From positions 7,482,312-7,546,311 of the forward strand of contig CP092872.1 of the NCBI GenBank assembly GCA_030710605.1: a stretch of DNA of 64,000 nt, in the 5' to 3' direction. This document shows positions 1 to 9,300 of this stretch, in pieces. Below the pieces are notes generated by a model, which made no database searches, was not told where the DNA came from, and worked only from the letters and a program-made list of their open reading frames with translations. The DNA comes from Cordylochernes scorpioides (taxonomy: Eukaryota; Arthropoda; Arachnida; Pseudoscorpiones; Chernetidae). Made by a program: the position numbers and the translations under genes. The stretch's first letter is position 1. The number at the start of each line of letters is the position of its first letter.

Positions 1-540
1 AATATATATTGATATTCTACCATATCTACCATACTTTGTATATATGCATTATAAATAAAGAAATTTCATTGTGGTGTCTTCTCTGTAACTTGAATGACAA
101 ACTATACATTCTTATAGTAAAGGCTTAACATGGTCAAATTACATTCATGGACAAAACTTAAGGAAGTTGTACATTTAAGCATGTATATCGGGATTCAGAC
201 AATAACTCACATTGTGGTGTGCTCTTTGTAACTTGAATGACAATCTCTATACATTCTCATAGTAAAGGCTTAACAAGGTCAAATTACACTCATGGACAAA
301 ACTTAAGGTAGTTGTACCTTTTACCATGTATATCGGGATTCGGACAGTAACTCTGAAAGATATTACAGTGACCTTTATTGAAGACACAAGATAACCAAGT
401 GTGAACTACACTCATAGACAAAACTTAAGGAAGTTGTACCTTTTACCATGTATATCGGGATTCAGACAATAACTCGGAAAGATATTACAGTGACCTTTAT
501 TGAAGACGCACGAGATAACCAATATACACTCATGAACAAA
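1..540 (+). repeat. Degenerate copies of the TCATGGACAAAACTTAAG satellite family
   Basis: The block TCATGGACAAAACTTAAGG or close variants recurs near 147, 293, 413 and 530, each followed by a CATGTATATCGGGATTC stretch. A second duplicated piece (ATTGTGGTGT...AACTTGAATGACAA) is at about 70-145 and 211-287, so the local unit is about 146 bases. It is the same family as the long array at 57857-64000 but older and less uniform. Confidence 0.8.
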
Positions 541-745
541 ACTTAAGGAAGTTGTATACCTTTAGAGATAACCAAGTGTGTGAACAAAATTGCTTCTGTC
601 TCCTTCAAAAAATAAAAGACCGGCGACATTAAAATATAAAACTTCTTTAAGTATTGTCCATAAGTGTATTTAGAGTCTTTACTTGGATTCGCCATGGAGA
701 TTACGCAAAGCAAAATAATCTTTATACAGTAGTTCCCTCTCATTC
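541..745 (+). mobile_element. Right end of the parent Tc1-like MITE of the satellite family
   Basis: After the last satellite-like unit the sequence runs through a unique internal part and ends near 690 with ACTTCTTTAAGTATTGTCC, followed by ATAAGTGTAT. This is an imperfect inverted copy of the left terminus ATACACTCATGGACAAAACT. It therefore looks like the far terminal repeat of the element whose left part was amplified. A fuller solo copy is at 37868-38210. Confidence 0.6.
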
Positions 746-843
746 TTCAACAAGTTAGCCTTTTAGTGCAAGTAACCAACATCCTGGGTTTCTCCTGTGA
801 CAGCCAGAACACACCAGGTATTTTTTATTTATTTTAGGCAATA

Positions 844-1023
844 AAGTAGAACCTCACTGTAAAGGACAACACCTAATTGCAGAGCCAAAGTGTCCTTTAG
901 GGAGATATGTCCTCTTACAGGAGAGTTGCTAAGTTGTAAAAATGGTAATTGTGCAAATTGGAACTATCCTTTGTAGAGAGGTGTCCTCTAGTGGGGTGTC
1001 CGCTAAAGAGAGGTTCTACTGTA
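844..1023 (+). mobile_element. MITE family A copy
   Basis: About 180 bases with terminal inverted repeats: AGTAGAACCTC at the left and GAGGTTCTACTGTA at the right. TA dinucleotides at the ends and the CAGTAGAACC terminus resemble pogo/Tigger-type non-autonomous elements of the Tc1/mariner superfamily. Confidence 0.8.
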
Positions 1024-1074
1024 TATATTTGTGGCTATACACATCCTCAATAAGTACCTAATCTGACTGAAATT

Positions 1075-1380
1075 TTAACAGGACATAGAGAAAATTCTGG
1101 AAGAGTTCATTGTTGCATTTTGATCCAAGAAAATTTAAAATTCACCAAGTTCTAGGTAAAATATATATTTTTAGTCAGAAAATGATGATGTCAATATTGT
1201 TGTATCATGTTTGATTATTAGATACTTTCAGGAGAATTCCATAAAGCAGACCACAGGTGAAGCCAGATCTTCATCTTTAGTAGGCAGGAACAAAATTATA
1301 ACAGCAAGACCTTCACTCGAGCAGAAGACATATAAAGCCAGGTCTTCTTTATATATAAAATATCGCTTCTAAGCCTTTTG
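1075..1380 (+). repeat. Repeat G copy (RTE-like associated segment)
   Basis: The segment beginning TTTTAACAGGACATAGAG and continuing through AGCAGACCAC and GCCAGGTCTTC recurs at 5230-5683 and 23560-24003. The best copy, near 24000, ends in a GC-rich hairpin around CCCGGGCGTTGCCCGGG. A matching decayed end lies at 3595-3625, so this copy was probably split by the elements at 1470-3482. Confidence 0.55.
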
Positions 1381-1469
1381 TCTGAGATAATAGTCGAGTA
1401 TATCTCTCTATATATAAATGTCAATATATATTTATATGAAAAAATAATAGAAAAAAATATATAATTGGG

Positions 1470-1715
1470 TCAGGTGTTGATATTAAAAATAAAGAAAGCA
1501 TATCCTGACCACGAGCACATGTGCTTTTTAGATAGCAGAGTGCCATCGTTCGTGGATGGCTTTTCTTGATTTATCAAGCAATTGGGTTGGCCAAATATCA
1601 CGGAGCAAGTTAAATAAACGTTTAGTTTATTTTTGCTCCACTAGATGGCCCTCTGCCATCTAAAAAAAACACATTTGCTCGTGGTCAGGATATGCTTCCT
1701 TTATTTTTAATATAT
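1470..1715 (+). repeat. Foldback element, first copy
   Basis: Inverted arms pair TATCCTGACCACGAGCACAT near 1500 with its reverse complement near 1675 (GCTCGTGGTCAGGATATGC). The loop contains a smaller hairpin around AAATAAACGTTTAGTTTATTT. No coding potential. Confidence 0.7.
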
Positions 1716-1764
1716 TTATGTATATCTTTATGAAAAAATGATATAAAAAAAATAAAAAGGTCAG

Positions 1765-1905
1765 GTGTTGATATTAAAAATAAAAAGGGCATATCCTGAT
1801 CAGGAGCACATGTGCTTTTCAGAAGGCAAAGCTCTATCTGGTGGATCGCTCTGCCTTCTGAAAAGCACATGTGCTCCTGGTCAGGATATGCCTTTTTTAT
1901 TTTTA
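1765..1905 (+). repeat. Foldback element, second copy
   Basis: A near-perfect hairpin: CATATCCTGATCAGGAGCAC at about 1789 pairs with its complement ending near 1890, with inner arms AGAAGGCA/TGCCTTCT. It shares its arms with the 1470-1715 copy. Confidence 0.75.
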
Positions 1906-1977
1906 TATATCTTTATAAAAATCAAAAAAAAATATTTTTCTGAAAAAATCCATCTCTACTGAATTGATTTTTATATA

Positions 1978-3310
1978 CGAGGTGTGTTCAAAAAGTATCA
2001 CGACTTTTGAATTTTCGCGGGTTACGTATATTCGAATTTCGATCTTTTTGTGGCTTTATGTTGGCACTCATGTCTCTCACTTATGCCGTCAAGCTCGGCC
2101 ATTTTGAATGTTCACTTAATTGTTGACAGCTGCTTTGCTTGCAGGTGTTTTAGATCGTCTTCGATTTTTACCTATTTAAAAAAATGGATCAAAGAACTTG
2201 TATCAAATTTTGTGTGAAAAACGAAATTAAGTGCGCGAATGCATTCCGAATGTTGACTGTGACATACGGAGAGAGGCTACCTTGGACCGAAGCGAAGTTT
2301 ATCGGTGGTACAAAATGTTCTCAGAAGGCCGAGAAGATGTGAACGACGAAGAGCGTGCCGGACGCCCGAGCACTTCAACAACAGACGAAAAAATTAATGA
2401 AGTGGAGAAAATGATATTGGCCAATCGTCGAATCACCGTTAGAGAAGTTGCTGAGGACCTAAACATATCGATTGGCTCGTGCCATTCGATTTTTATCAAT
2501 GATTTGGGCATGAGACGGGTCGCCGCGAAATTCGTACCAAAATTGCTCAATTGCGACCAAAAACAGCATCGCATGAACATTGCTAATGAGATGTTGGACT
2601 CTGTCCGCGACGACCCAAATTTACTCCAGAGGGTCATAACTGGTGACGAAGCGTGGGTTTATGGTTATGACGTGGAAACCAAAGCTCAATCATCTCAATG
2701 GAAGCTGCCGCACGAACCAAGACCGAAAAAAGCGCGCCAAGTTCGGTCGAATGTGAAAGTTTTGCTGACAGTTTTCTTCGATTGCAGGGGCGTGGTGCAT
2801 CATGAGTTCTTGCCACAGGGTAGAACGGTCAATAAGGAATATTACCTGCAAGTTATGCGCAATTTGCGCGAAGCAATCCGCCAGAAACGCCCGGATTTGT
2901 GGAAGAACAAAAATTGGCTTTTGCACCACGATAACGCCCCTGCTCAGACATCGTTGCTTGTGCGCGACTGTTGCGCTTTTGGCCAAAAACAACACACTAA
3001 TGATGCCGCAGCCACCGTATTCCCCAGATCTGGCCCCCTGTGACTTTTTCTTGTTCCCTAAACTGAAGAGGCCCATGAAAGGACGACTTTACGCTACGCT
3101 TGACGAGATAAAGACGGCATCGAAGGAGGAGCTGAAAAAGATTTAAAAAAAAAATGATTTTTTGAAGTGCTTCGAAGATTGGAAAAAACGTTGGCACAAG
3201 TGTATAATATCTCATGGGGATTACTTTGAAGGGGACAAAATAGGTATTCATGAATAAATAAATAATTTTTGAAAAACACAAAAGTCGCGATACCTTTTGA
3301 ACACACCTCG
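1978..3310 (+). mobile_element. Complete but dead mariner transposon
   Basis: A 1333-bp element flanked by TA at 1976-1977 and 3311-3312. Terminal inverted repeats start CGAGGTGTGTTCAAAAAGTA at the left; the right end reads TTTTGAACACACCTCG. Length, TA duplication and the single mariner-type transposase frame fit a full-length mariner. The transposase is broken (see next entry). Confidence 0.92.
2184..3257 (+). pseudogene. Mariner transposase pseudogene (DD34D type)
   Basis: The first frame opens at an ATG at 2184 and encodes a mariner-type N-terminus. It shifts at the GAGAG run 2271-2275 (two extra bases). The next frame carries the helix-turn-helix part, with YRWYKMFSEGREDVNDEERA followed by AGRPSTS. 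The DDE region shows VITGDEAWVYGYD (first Asp) and HHDNAPAQTS (second Asp, with Q where H is usual). A second frameshift near 2968 leads into YSPDLAPCDFFLFPKLK (third Asp). An in-frame TAA at 3144-3146 then interrupts the tail, which would continue to TAA at 3255-3257. Two frameshifts and one stop make it non-functional. Divergence otherwise looks low, so insertion was probably not ancient. Confidence 0.93.
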
Positions 3311-3313
3311 TAA

Positions 3314-3482
3314 ATACAGTAGAACCTCCCTGTAAAGGACAACACCTAATTGTAGAGCCAAAGTGTCCTTTAGGGAGAGGTGTCCTCTTACCAGAGAGTC
3401 ACTAAGTAGTAACAATGGTAATTTTGTAAATGAAAACTGTCCTTTGTGGAGAGGTGTCTACTAAAGGGAGGTTCTACTGTAT
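3314..3482 (+). mobile_element. MITE family A copy
   Basis: Starts TACAGTAGAACCTCCCTG directly after the mariner and ends GGGAGGTTCTACTGTA. It keeps the typical interior with AAATGAAAACTGTCC and a protected CTCTTACCAGAGAGT palindrome. Confidence 0.85.
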
Positions 3483-3648
3483 AAAGATATATTTATATAT
3501 AAATGTCTTCATAAAAATCGATTCAGTAGAGAGAGAGAGGAGGTTTTCTAGAAAATTATTTTCTATTTAATATTCATTAGGCAAAATATCACTCGAGTAA
3601 AACCTGGGTGCATCCACTAGTTTAAAATAAAAATTAAAAATACAGTTA

Positions 3649-4198
3649 AACCTGTCTCACTCCCTCTAAATAGCGCCTTCCTATCTATAGCGCCCTATTT
3701 TAAATACATAGTACGATGCAATTTACATTAAAAGTCCACTTATGCCGGTCCCAAGCCCAGATGAAAAAGGAGGAGGGGAAAAGTAACAAACTTACTAAAA
3801 ACCCGGGCTCAGCTGGCCCGGCTGATAGTACCCTGTAAGGGCTCCAGGGATACAGGATGAGCAGCGTTTGTACTCCATGTTAGGAGTGGCTGCACATGGT
3901 GTCTGTTTCTCATGTCAGAAGCGGCCATTTCTTTTGGAGCTAAGTCGGCCTGCCACTGAATAGTGCTCCCAGTCTTAATGACAAAGGCAGACGCATTTTA
4001 CTTCAACCAATCATGATGGTTATCTCTACTCTTCCCCGGCAGACACCATCAAAAGTCTCATACCTTAATATGATTGAGTGGAGATAAGAAAGAAGAAGAA
4101 GAAGACATTAAAAGTGACCTGTCTATAGCACCCCCTCTCTATAGCACCCTATTTTGGTGAGCCCCAAGAGGGGGCGCTATAGACAGGTTTAACTGTAT
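3649..4198 (+). mobile_element. MITE family B copy split by a SINE
   Basis: The left end is ACAGTTAAACCTGTCTCACT and the right end is GACAGGTTTAACTGTAT. The interior has CTATAGCGCCC blocks near both ends. SINE F inserted at 3736-4104 and duplicated ACATTAAAAGT on both sides. Undisturbed relatives are at 5014-5196, 7870-8051 and 42306-42483. Confidence 0.85.
3736..4104 (+). mobile_element. SINE F insertion with target duplication
   Basis: The head carries TGCCGGTCCCAAGCCCAGAT. The body includes CTGGCCCGGCTGATAGTACC and AAGTCGGCCTGCCACTGA. The tail is GATTGAGTGGAGATAAGA followed by AAGAAGAAG repeats. The ACATTAAAAGT duplication at about 3725 and 4105 shows retroposition into MITE B. Confidence 0.85.
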
Positions 4199-4509
4199 TT
4201 AAATTTATAATGATAATATGTCAGATTATACAAGAGATCATATATATACAAGGCAGATTATACTTGTGTATACAGGAAAACACCTAATTAATACAATTAG
4301 TCACAGTTTGGTATGAAGTTCCTAGGCCTTACAGGGAGTAAGGTTTAGTTTTTCTTTCAAATCATTGAACGAGATGGGTGATGCTTTCCGCTGGATTCCC
4401 TGAAGAGGCAACTTACAAAACAATGATCTTGAACTGAAGACAGTGTCAAATGTAGGACAGTCTTAGTTATCAGTGTGCATCATCCTGTTGTTGTTTCTTT
4501 TTTTTAGCT
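4199..4509. other. Non-genic stretch
   Basis: About 310 bases without a reading frame, splice-bounded exon or repeat that I recognise. Confidence 0.5.
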
Positions 4510-4650
4510 TATTCCTAGCACAGGTGATGCAGTCCATGATGATCAGGTAGGCGACTACTTCTACACATGTGAAAAGCAGTTTGACTTTGCACTTACAAAT
4601 GTGCCCAGAGCCTCGTTTGGTTACTTGCACTCGCTAGTGGAGTTGGACTT
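4510..4650 (-). mobile_element. Truncated SINE D
   Basis: Antisense 3' half of SINE D: an oligo-T run, a degraded CTTATCCCTAG tail block, then CACATGTGAAAAGCAGTT and GTTACTTGCACTCGCT. It is fused directly to a LINE A tail at 4651. Confidence 0.7.
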
Positions 4651-4878
4651 GTTGTTTCTTATCCCCTTGTGTAAAGATTAACCGAATTCCATGAATTCAT
4701 TCTCCTCCAGCTGTTTTATGATAAGCAACGGCCTCTCCCAAAGGTCCTGTTTAGTGCATCTAATGCAAGCCAGAATGTGTTCTGGAGCTGCAGGTTCCAC
4801 ACTACATTTTGGGCAAGTGGGGTAGATTTTGTTGTTATTTTCTATCTTCAATGGCTTGATGTTGCATTGATGGTGTAT
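4651..4878 (-). mobile_element. LINE A 3' end fragment
   Basis: Read on the minus strand it encodes the C-terminus of the same LINE as 36288-37857, including CPKCSVEPAAPEHILACIRC and DLWERPLLIIKQLEE, then a stop and the GATAAGAAACAAC tail. It is 5' truncated. Confidence 0.85.
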
Positions 4879-5013
4879 CATCCTACATTATATTGTTACG
4901 TAATAAAGATGACTCTGGATATTCAGCTTTTGTTGTATTCGCTTTATAATAAAAATATTTGGTGATTTTAGAATGTTTTATGTCTATAGATCTCCATAAG
5001 GAAGTTCTATATA

Positions 5014-5196
5014 GTACAGTTAAACCTGCCTATAGCGCCCCCTCTTGGGACTCGCCAAAATTGGGTGATATAGAGAGGGGGTGCTATAGACAGGTCACTT
5101 TTATTGTAAATCGCATCGTACTACGTATTTAAAATCGGGCTCTATAGAGAGGAAGGCGCTATTTAGAGAGAGCGCTATAGAGAGGTTTAACTGTAT
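5014..5196 (+). mobile_element. MITE family B copy
   Basis: Ends are TACAGTTAAACCTGCCTATA and GAGAGGTTTAACTGTA. The CTATAGCGCC-type blocks just inside the ends make it largely palindromic. Confidence 0.85.
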
Positions 5197-5229
5197 TTAA
5201 CTTATTATTGATAGTTTTAAAACGAAATA

Positions 5230-5683
5230 ACCAAGTCCCTATGAACTAATAAAACACGCTCTCCCATAAAATTTGGGAGAGTTTATTGTCGCATTTTTAG
5301 CCAAGAAATATTCAAATTGACTAATTTATGGGTAAAAATAGATTTTTTTAGTCAGGAAATGATGATGAAATATTGGTGTATCATTTCTGATTATTAGGTA
5401 CAAAATTATTTCGGGGGAAAATTCAATATAGCAGACCACCATCAATGCCAGTTCATTTTTAGAAGGCAGGAACAAAATTAGAACAGCAAAAAATTAACTT
5501 GAGCAGGAGACACGAAGCCAGGTCATCTCTATATATGAAACATCGCTTATAAACAAAACATGTATTTTGTCAACTATACACGTCCTCAATAATTACCTAA
5601 TCTAGCTGAAATTTTAACAGGACATAGAGTTGAATCTGAAAGAGTTTATTGTCGAATTTTTAGCCAATAAAAATAAAAAATTA
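5230..5683 (+). repeat. Repeat G copies next to the assembly gap
   Basis: Repeat G-like sequence (AATTTTAACAGGACATAGAG, AGCAGACCACC, AAGCCAGGTCATCTC) appears twice: once over 5270-5550 and again, partially, from 5610 up to the gap. Partial self-similarity may be why the assembly breaks here. Confidence 0.5.
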
Positions 5684-5783
5684 NNNNNNNNNNNNNNNNN
5701 NNNNNNNNNNNNNNNNNNNNNNNNNNNNNNNNNNNNNNNNNNNNNNNNNNNNNNNNNNNNNNNNNNNNNNNNNNNNNNNNNNN
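5684..5783. other. Assembly gap of 100 N
   Basis: Exactly 100 undetermined bases, a conventional placeholder for a gap of unknown size. Confidence 0.98.
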
Positions 5784-5868
5784 CTTTATCTCTTGGATCC
5801 AACGCTGGTCAGTTTCAGGTTCCTGAGACACGGTTCATATGTGTTGTCTGCAGCTAAAGGGGTTAAAC

Positions 5869-6106
5869 TTGGGATGAAGATAAAAGAAAATAAGACCTAA
5901 TCTAAATAATTTATTAGTGTGTGATGTTTCAGCAACAAAATTGTCATCATCATCATCAAACAAAAGAAAAAAACTTTTTTTTTCTTTTGTATGATGATGG
6001 TGACAATGTTGTTGCTGAAACATCACACACATTAATATATTATTTGGATTAGATCTTATTTTCTTTTATTATAATCCAAATTGTGCTTTATCATTGGGAT
6101 GAAGAT
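5869..6106 (+). mobile_element. Foldback family C copy with 13-bp duplication
   Basis: TTGGGATGAAGAT at 5869-5881 is repeated at 6094-6106. Between them is an inverted repeat with arms TTAGTGTGTGATGTTTCAGC and GCTGAAACATCACACA, ending ATCCAAATTGTGCTTTATCA. It lies just beyond the MED4 polyadenylation signal. Confidence 0.85.
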
Positions 6107-6111
6107 GTTGA

Positions 6112-6117
6112 TTTATT
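6112..6117 (-). terminator. Candidate MED4 polyadenylation signal
   Basis: The minus strand reads AATAAA 89 bases downstream of the MED4 stop codon. It is the first canonical hexamer after the stop and lies before the next repeat. RNA evidence would be needed to confirm its use. Confidence 0.5.
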
Positions 6118-6205
6118 TATAAAAGAAATGTCGTAGATGGCTGTAGAGTGAGAGAGGAGGAGAGAGAGAATAAATTAAAGTGAATCCTATGATGATGTGC
6201 CATTG

Positions 6206-6366
6206 CTATTGGCTGTCTGAGGAACTACTTGATGAAGAATCTGTAGACATCACTTCCACGTCCTCATTGTCCTTGGCGGCTTTTTCCACGGCTGCAGCGG
6301 CAGTTGGAGGTTGGAAGGGCGGCTGCTGCGGAGGCTGTTGGCCTTGCCAGGTGAAGCTGCTTGGTT
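6206..6366 (-). CDS. MED4: MED4 coding exon 6 (last)
   Basis: Begins after a TGTGTCACAG acceptor and ends in TAG at 6208-6206. It encodes a proline/glutamine-rich linker followed by the acidic serine tail ([12 protein letters not shown]) characteristic of MED4 C-termini. Confidence 0.95.
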
Positions 6367-9300
6367 CTGTGACACACCACAGTGAACACTAAGCCTGAAC
6401 TGCTGATTGTACATCAAGTGAGCAATGCTGAAGAACCAAGAACATTGCTGAAGAACCAAGAACATTGCTGAAGAACAAAGAACTATCCTGAAGAACAAAG
6501 AACTATCCTGAAGAACCAAAGACAATCCTGTTGTTGTTGTTGTTGTTTCTTATCCCTTTGTGTAAAGATTACACGAATTCCATGAGTTCATACTCCTTGA
6601 GCTAAAGACAATCCTGAGGAACCAAAGACAATCCTGAGGAACCAAAGACAATCCTGAAGAACCAAAGACAATCCTGAAGAACCAAAGACAATCCTGAAGA
6701 ACCAAAGACAATCCTGAGGAACCAAAGACAATCCTGAAGAACCAAAGACAATCCTGAGGAACCAAAGACAATCCTGAAGAACCAAAGACAATCCTGAAGA
6801 ACCAAAGACAATCCTGAGGAACCAAAGACAATCCTAAGGAACTAAAGACAATCCTGAAGAACCAAAGACAATCCTGAAGAACCAATTTTGACACTCCAAA
6901 ACACATTTTGGCTTGCATAAAACTGCTAGAGAAGCATGAACTCGTGGAATTTGTGTAATCTTTACACAAGAGATAAGAAACAACAACAAACAACGACCAT
7001 GATTATCATGGCCTGTACCATGTATACTTGGGATAATAATTAAAAAAAAAAAAAGAAGGAATAGAGAGCCAGTTAGAGAAGAGAGCTACATACCTCCTGG
7101 GTAGCGGGGTTTGGCCTGGCGTCCACCAGGAGGAAGATCCTGGGGAGCAGACTGAGTGGGGATTGGAGCCGCGGGAGGAAGTAGATGTGCCCCGCTGGCC
7201 GGACTCAGGTCACTCATCCTGCCCAGGAATCCCATCCTCATCTCAAGATCTGTGGGGTACGGCCTCCGGGGGTCTCCTGCACACAGAGGGGAATGGTGAA
7301 CATGTGTACCTGGCGTTGGATCCTCTTGTTCATCATTTCTTTAAATTCTATTTTATTTGTGTAAGTCTTCTTCTTTCTTATCTCCACTCAATCACACTAA
7401 GGAATCAAGCTTGTAAAGCTTGAGACTTTTGATGGTGTCTGACGGGAATGAGTAGAGCTCATCAATGGATGAATCAATACAGTCAATAATGTGCAAGTGA
7501 TAAGGCACAATTTGGATTATAGATTATAAACACAGGGTAATAAGTCTAAATCCAAATAAATAAATAGTGTATGACACATCTGTAACAGCATTGTTACTAT
7601 CATCAGATAAAAAGACTGAAATAATGAAAAGTCTGATGATGGTAACAGTGCTGTTACCGGAATGTCACACACTATTTATTTATTTGGATTTGGCCTTATT
7701 ACCTCTTGTAGTTTTAATGTATAATCCAAATTGTGCCTTATCACTGCTATGTATATTGTCACATAGAAAATTAAGAAAGACAAACTTCAGGATGACATTT
7801 ATTTAAGTCACCAGCACAAAGTATAAAATATAAGAGAAGGAATGAGAGGGAAGTATACAGAGAATAGAATACAGTTAAACCTGTCTATAGCGCCCCCTCT
7901 TGGGACTCACCAAAATAGGGTGCTGTAGAGAGGGGGTGCTATAGACAGGTCACTTTTAATGTAAATCGTATCGTACTATGTATTTAAAATCGGACGCTAT
8001 AGAGAGGAAGGTGCTATTTATAGGGGGCGCTATAGACAGGTTTAACTGTATATAAATACAGTAGAACCTCCCTTTAGAAGACACCTCTCTACAAAAGACA
8101 GTTTTCATTTGCAAAATTACCATTTTTACTATTTAGTAACTCTCCGGTAAGAGGACATCTCTCTCTAAAGGATACTTTGGCTCTGTAATTAGGTGTTGTC
8201 CTTTACAGGGAGGTAGTTCTACTGTATTAAAATTAATAATATGTTTATAAAATAATAAATATTTCACGGGGGTCGGTGTAAGGCTGGTTAAACCGTTTGG
8301 TTTCCGACCACTATGACCCGGGTTCGATTCTCGCATTGGACACTTTTTTCTGTTTAAAAAAAAAAATGCTCCAATGGCCCCCGATTCTTGCAAAAGTCAA
8401 ACCCCACCAGCGAGTGCAAGTAACCAAACAGGGCTCTGGCACATTTGTAAGTGCAAAGTCGAACTGCTTTTCACATGTGTAGACATGTGGTGCGCTTCCA
8501 GAAAAAGCAGTCGCTAATTACCCACCATGATTTTTATGGCCTGTACCACCACGTGTACTAGGGATAAGCAAAAAAAATAATAATAATAAATATTTCACTA
8601 CAATATTATATGAGCATGGCAAAGATAGGCCATTGGTTGACCATGTTATAACGAAGGTACTCACCAGGCTGCCAGTTGTGCGGTGCTGCAATGGCGTTGC
8701 AAGAAGAGATGCGGTGGGCGTACTTGATGAGTTCCTCGGAGGAGACTGATCTCTCTGCGGCCTTGTGGATGGCCTGGAGCTTCTGCTTGGCCTGGTAGAT
8801 GGCAGTAGACTGCACAACACGCTCTGTAGTTTCCTCGGTAGTTACATAGCTAGGTTACTTTGTGCAAATACAAGGCTGACTTTTCAACACCATCAAATGT
8901 GCTCCACGTTTTCTTAAACCTCGTACAGTAGAATCTCCCTGTAATAGACATCTAATTGCAGAGTCAAAGTGTCCTTTAGAGAGAAGTGTCCTCTTACTGG
9001 AGAGTTGCTAAATGGTAAAGATGGTAATTGTGCAAATGAAAACTGTTCTTTGTAGAGAGGTGTCCTCTAACAGAGGTTCTATTGTATTACCAAAAAGAAA
9101 AAAGATAACTTCTGAGAAATCGAAACAAATTTTATATTCAATATAAAATTTTATTATTTAATTTTGTACACTAGAACTCCCCGCAATAGCCACCTAATTG
9201 CAGAGCCAAAGTGTCCTTTAGGGAGATATGTCCTCTTACCGGAGAGTTTATAAATAGTAAAAACGGTAATTTTCCAAATGAAAACTGTTCTTTGTAGAGA

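Noticed and set aside
3736-3790. SINE F head GCCGGTCCCAAGCCCGG as a hepatitis-delta-like ribozyme
   Set aside because: The motif resembles sequences found at the ends of some non-LTR elements, but I could not form the nested double pseudoknot by eye, so no claim is made.
6550-6993. A repetitive 147-codon frame rich in [18 protein letters not shown]-type repeats
   Set aside because: It is the antisense translation of the 20-bp minisatellite, with shadow frames in neighbouring registers.
8268-8345. SINE D heads as functional tRNA genes
   Set aside because: They have a good B-box (GGTTCGATTC) but no closing acceptor stem, and the same head leads every SINE D copy.
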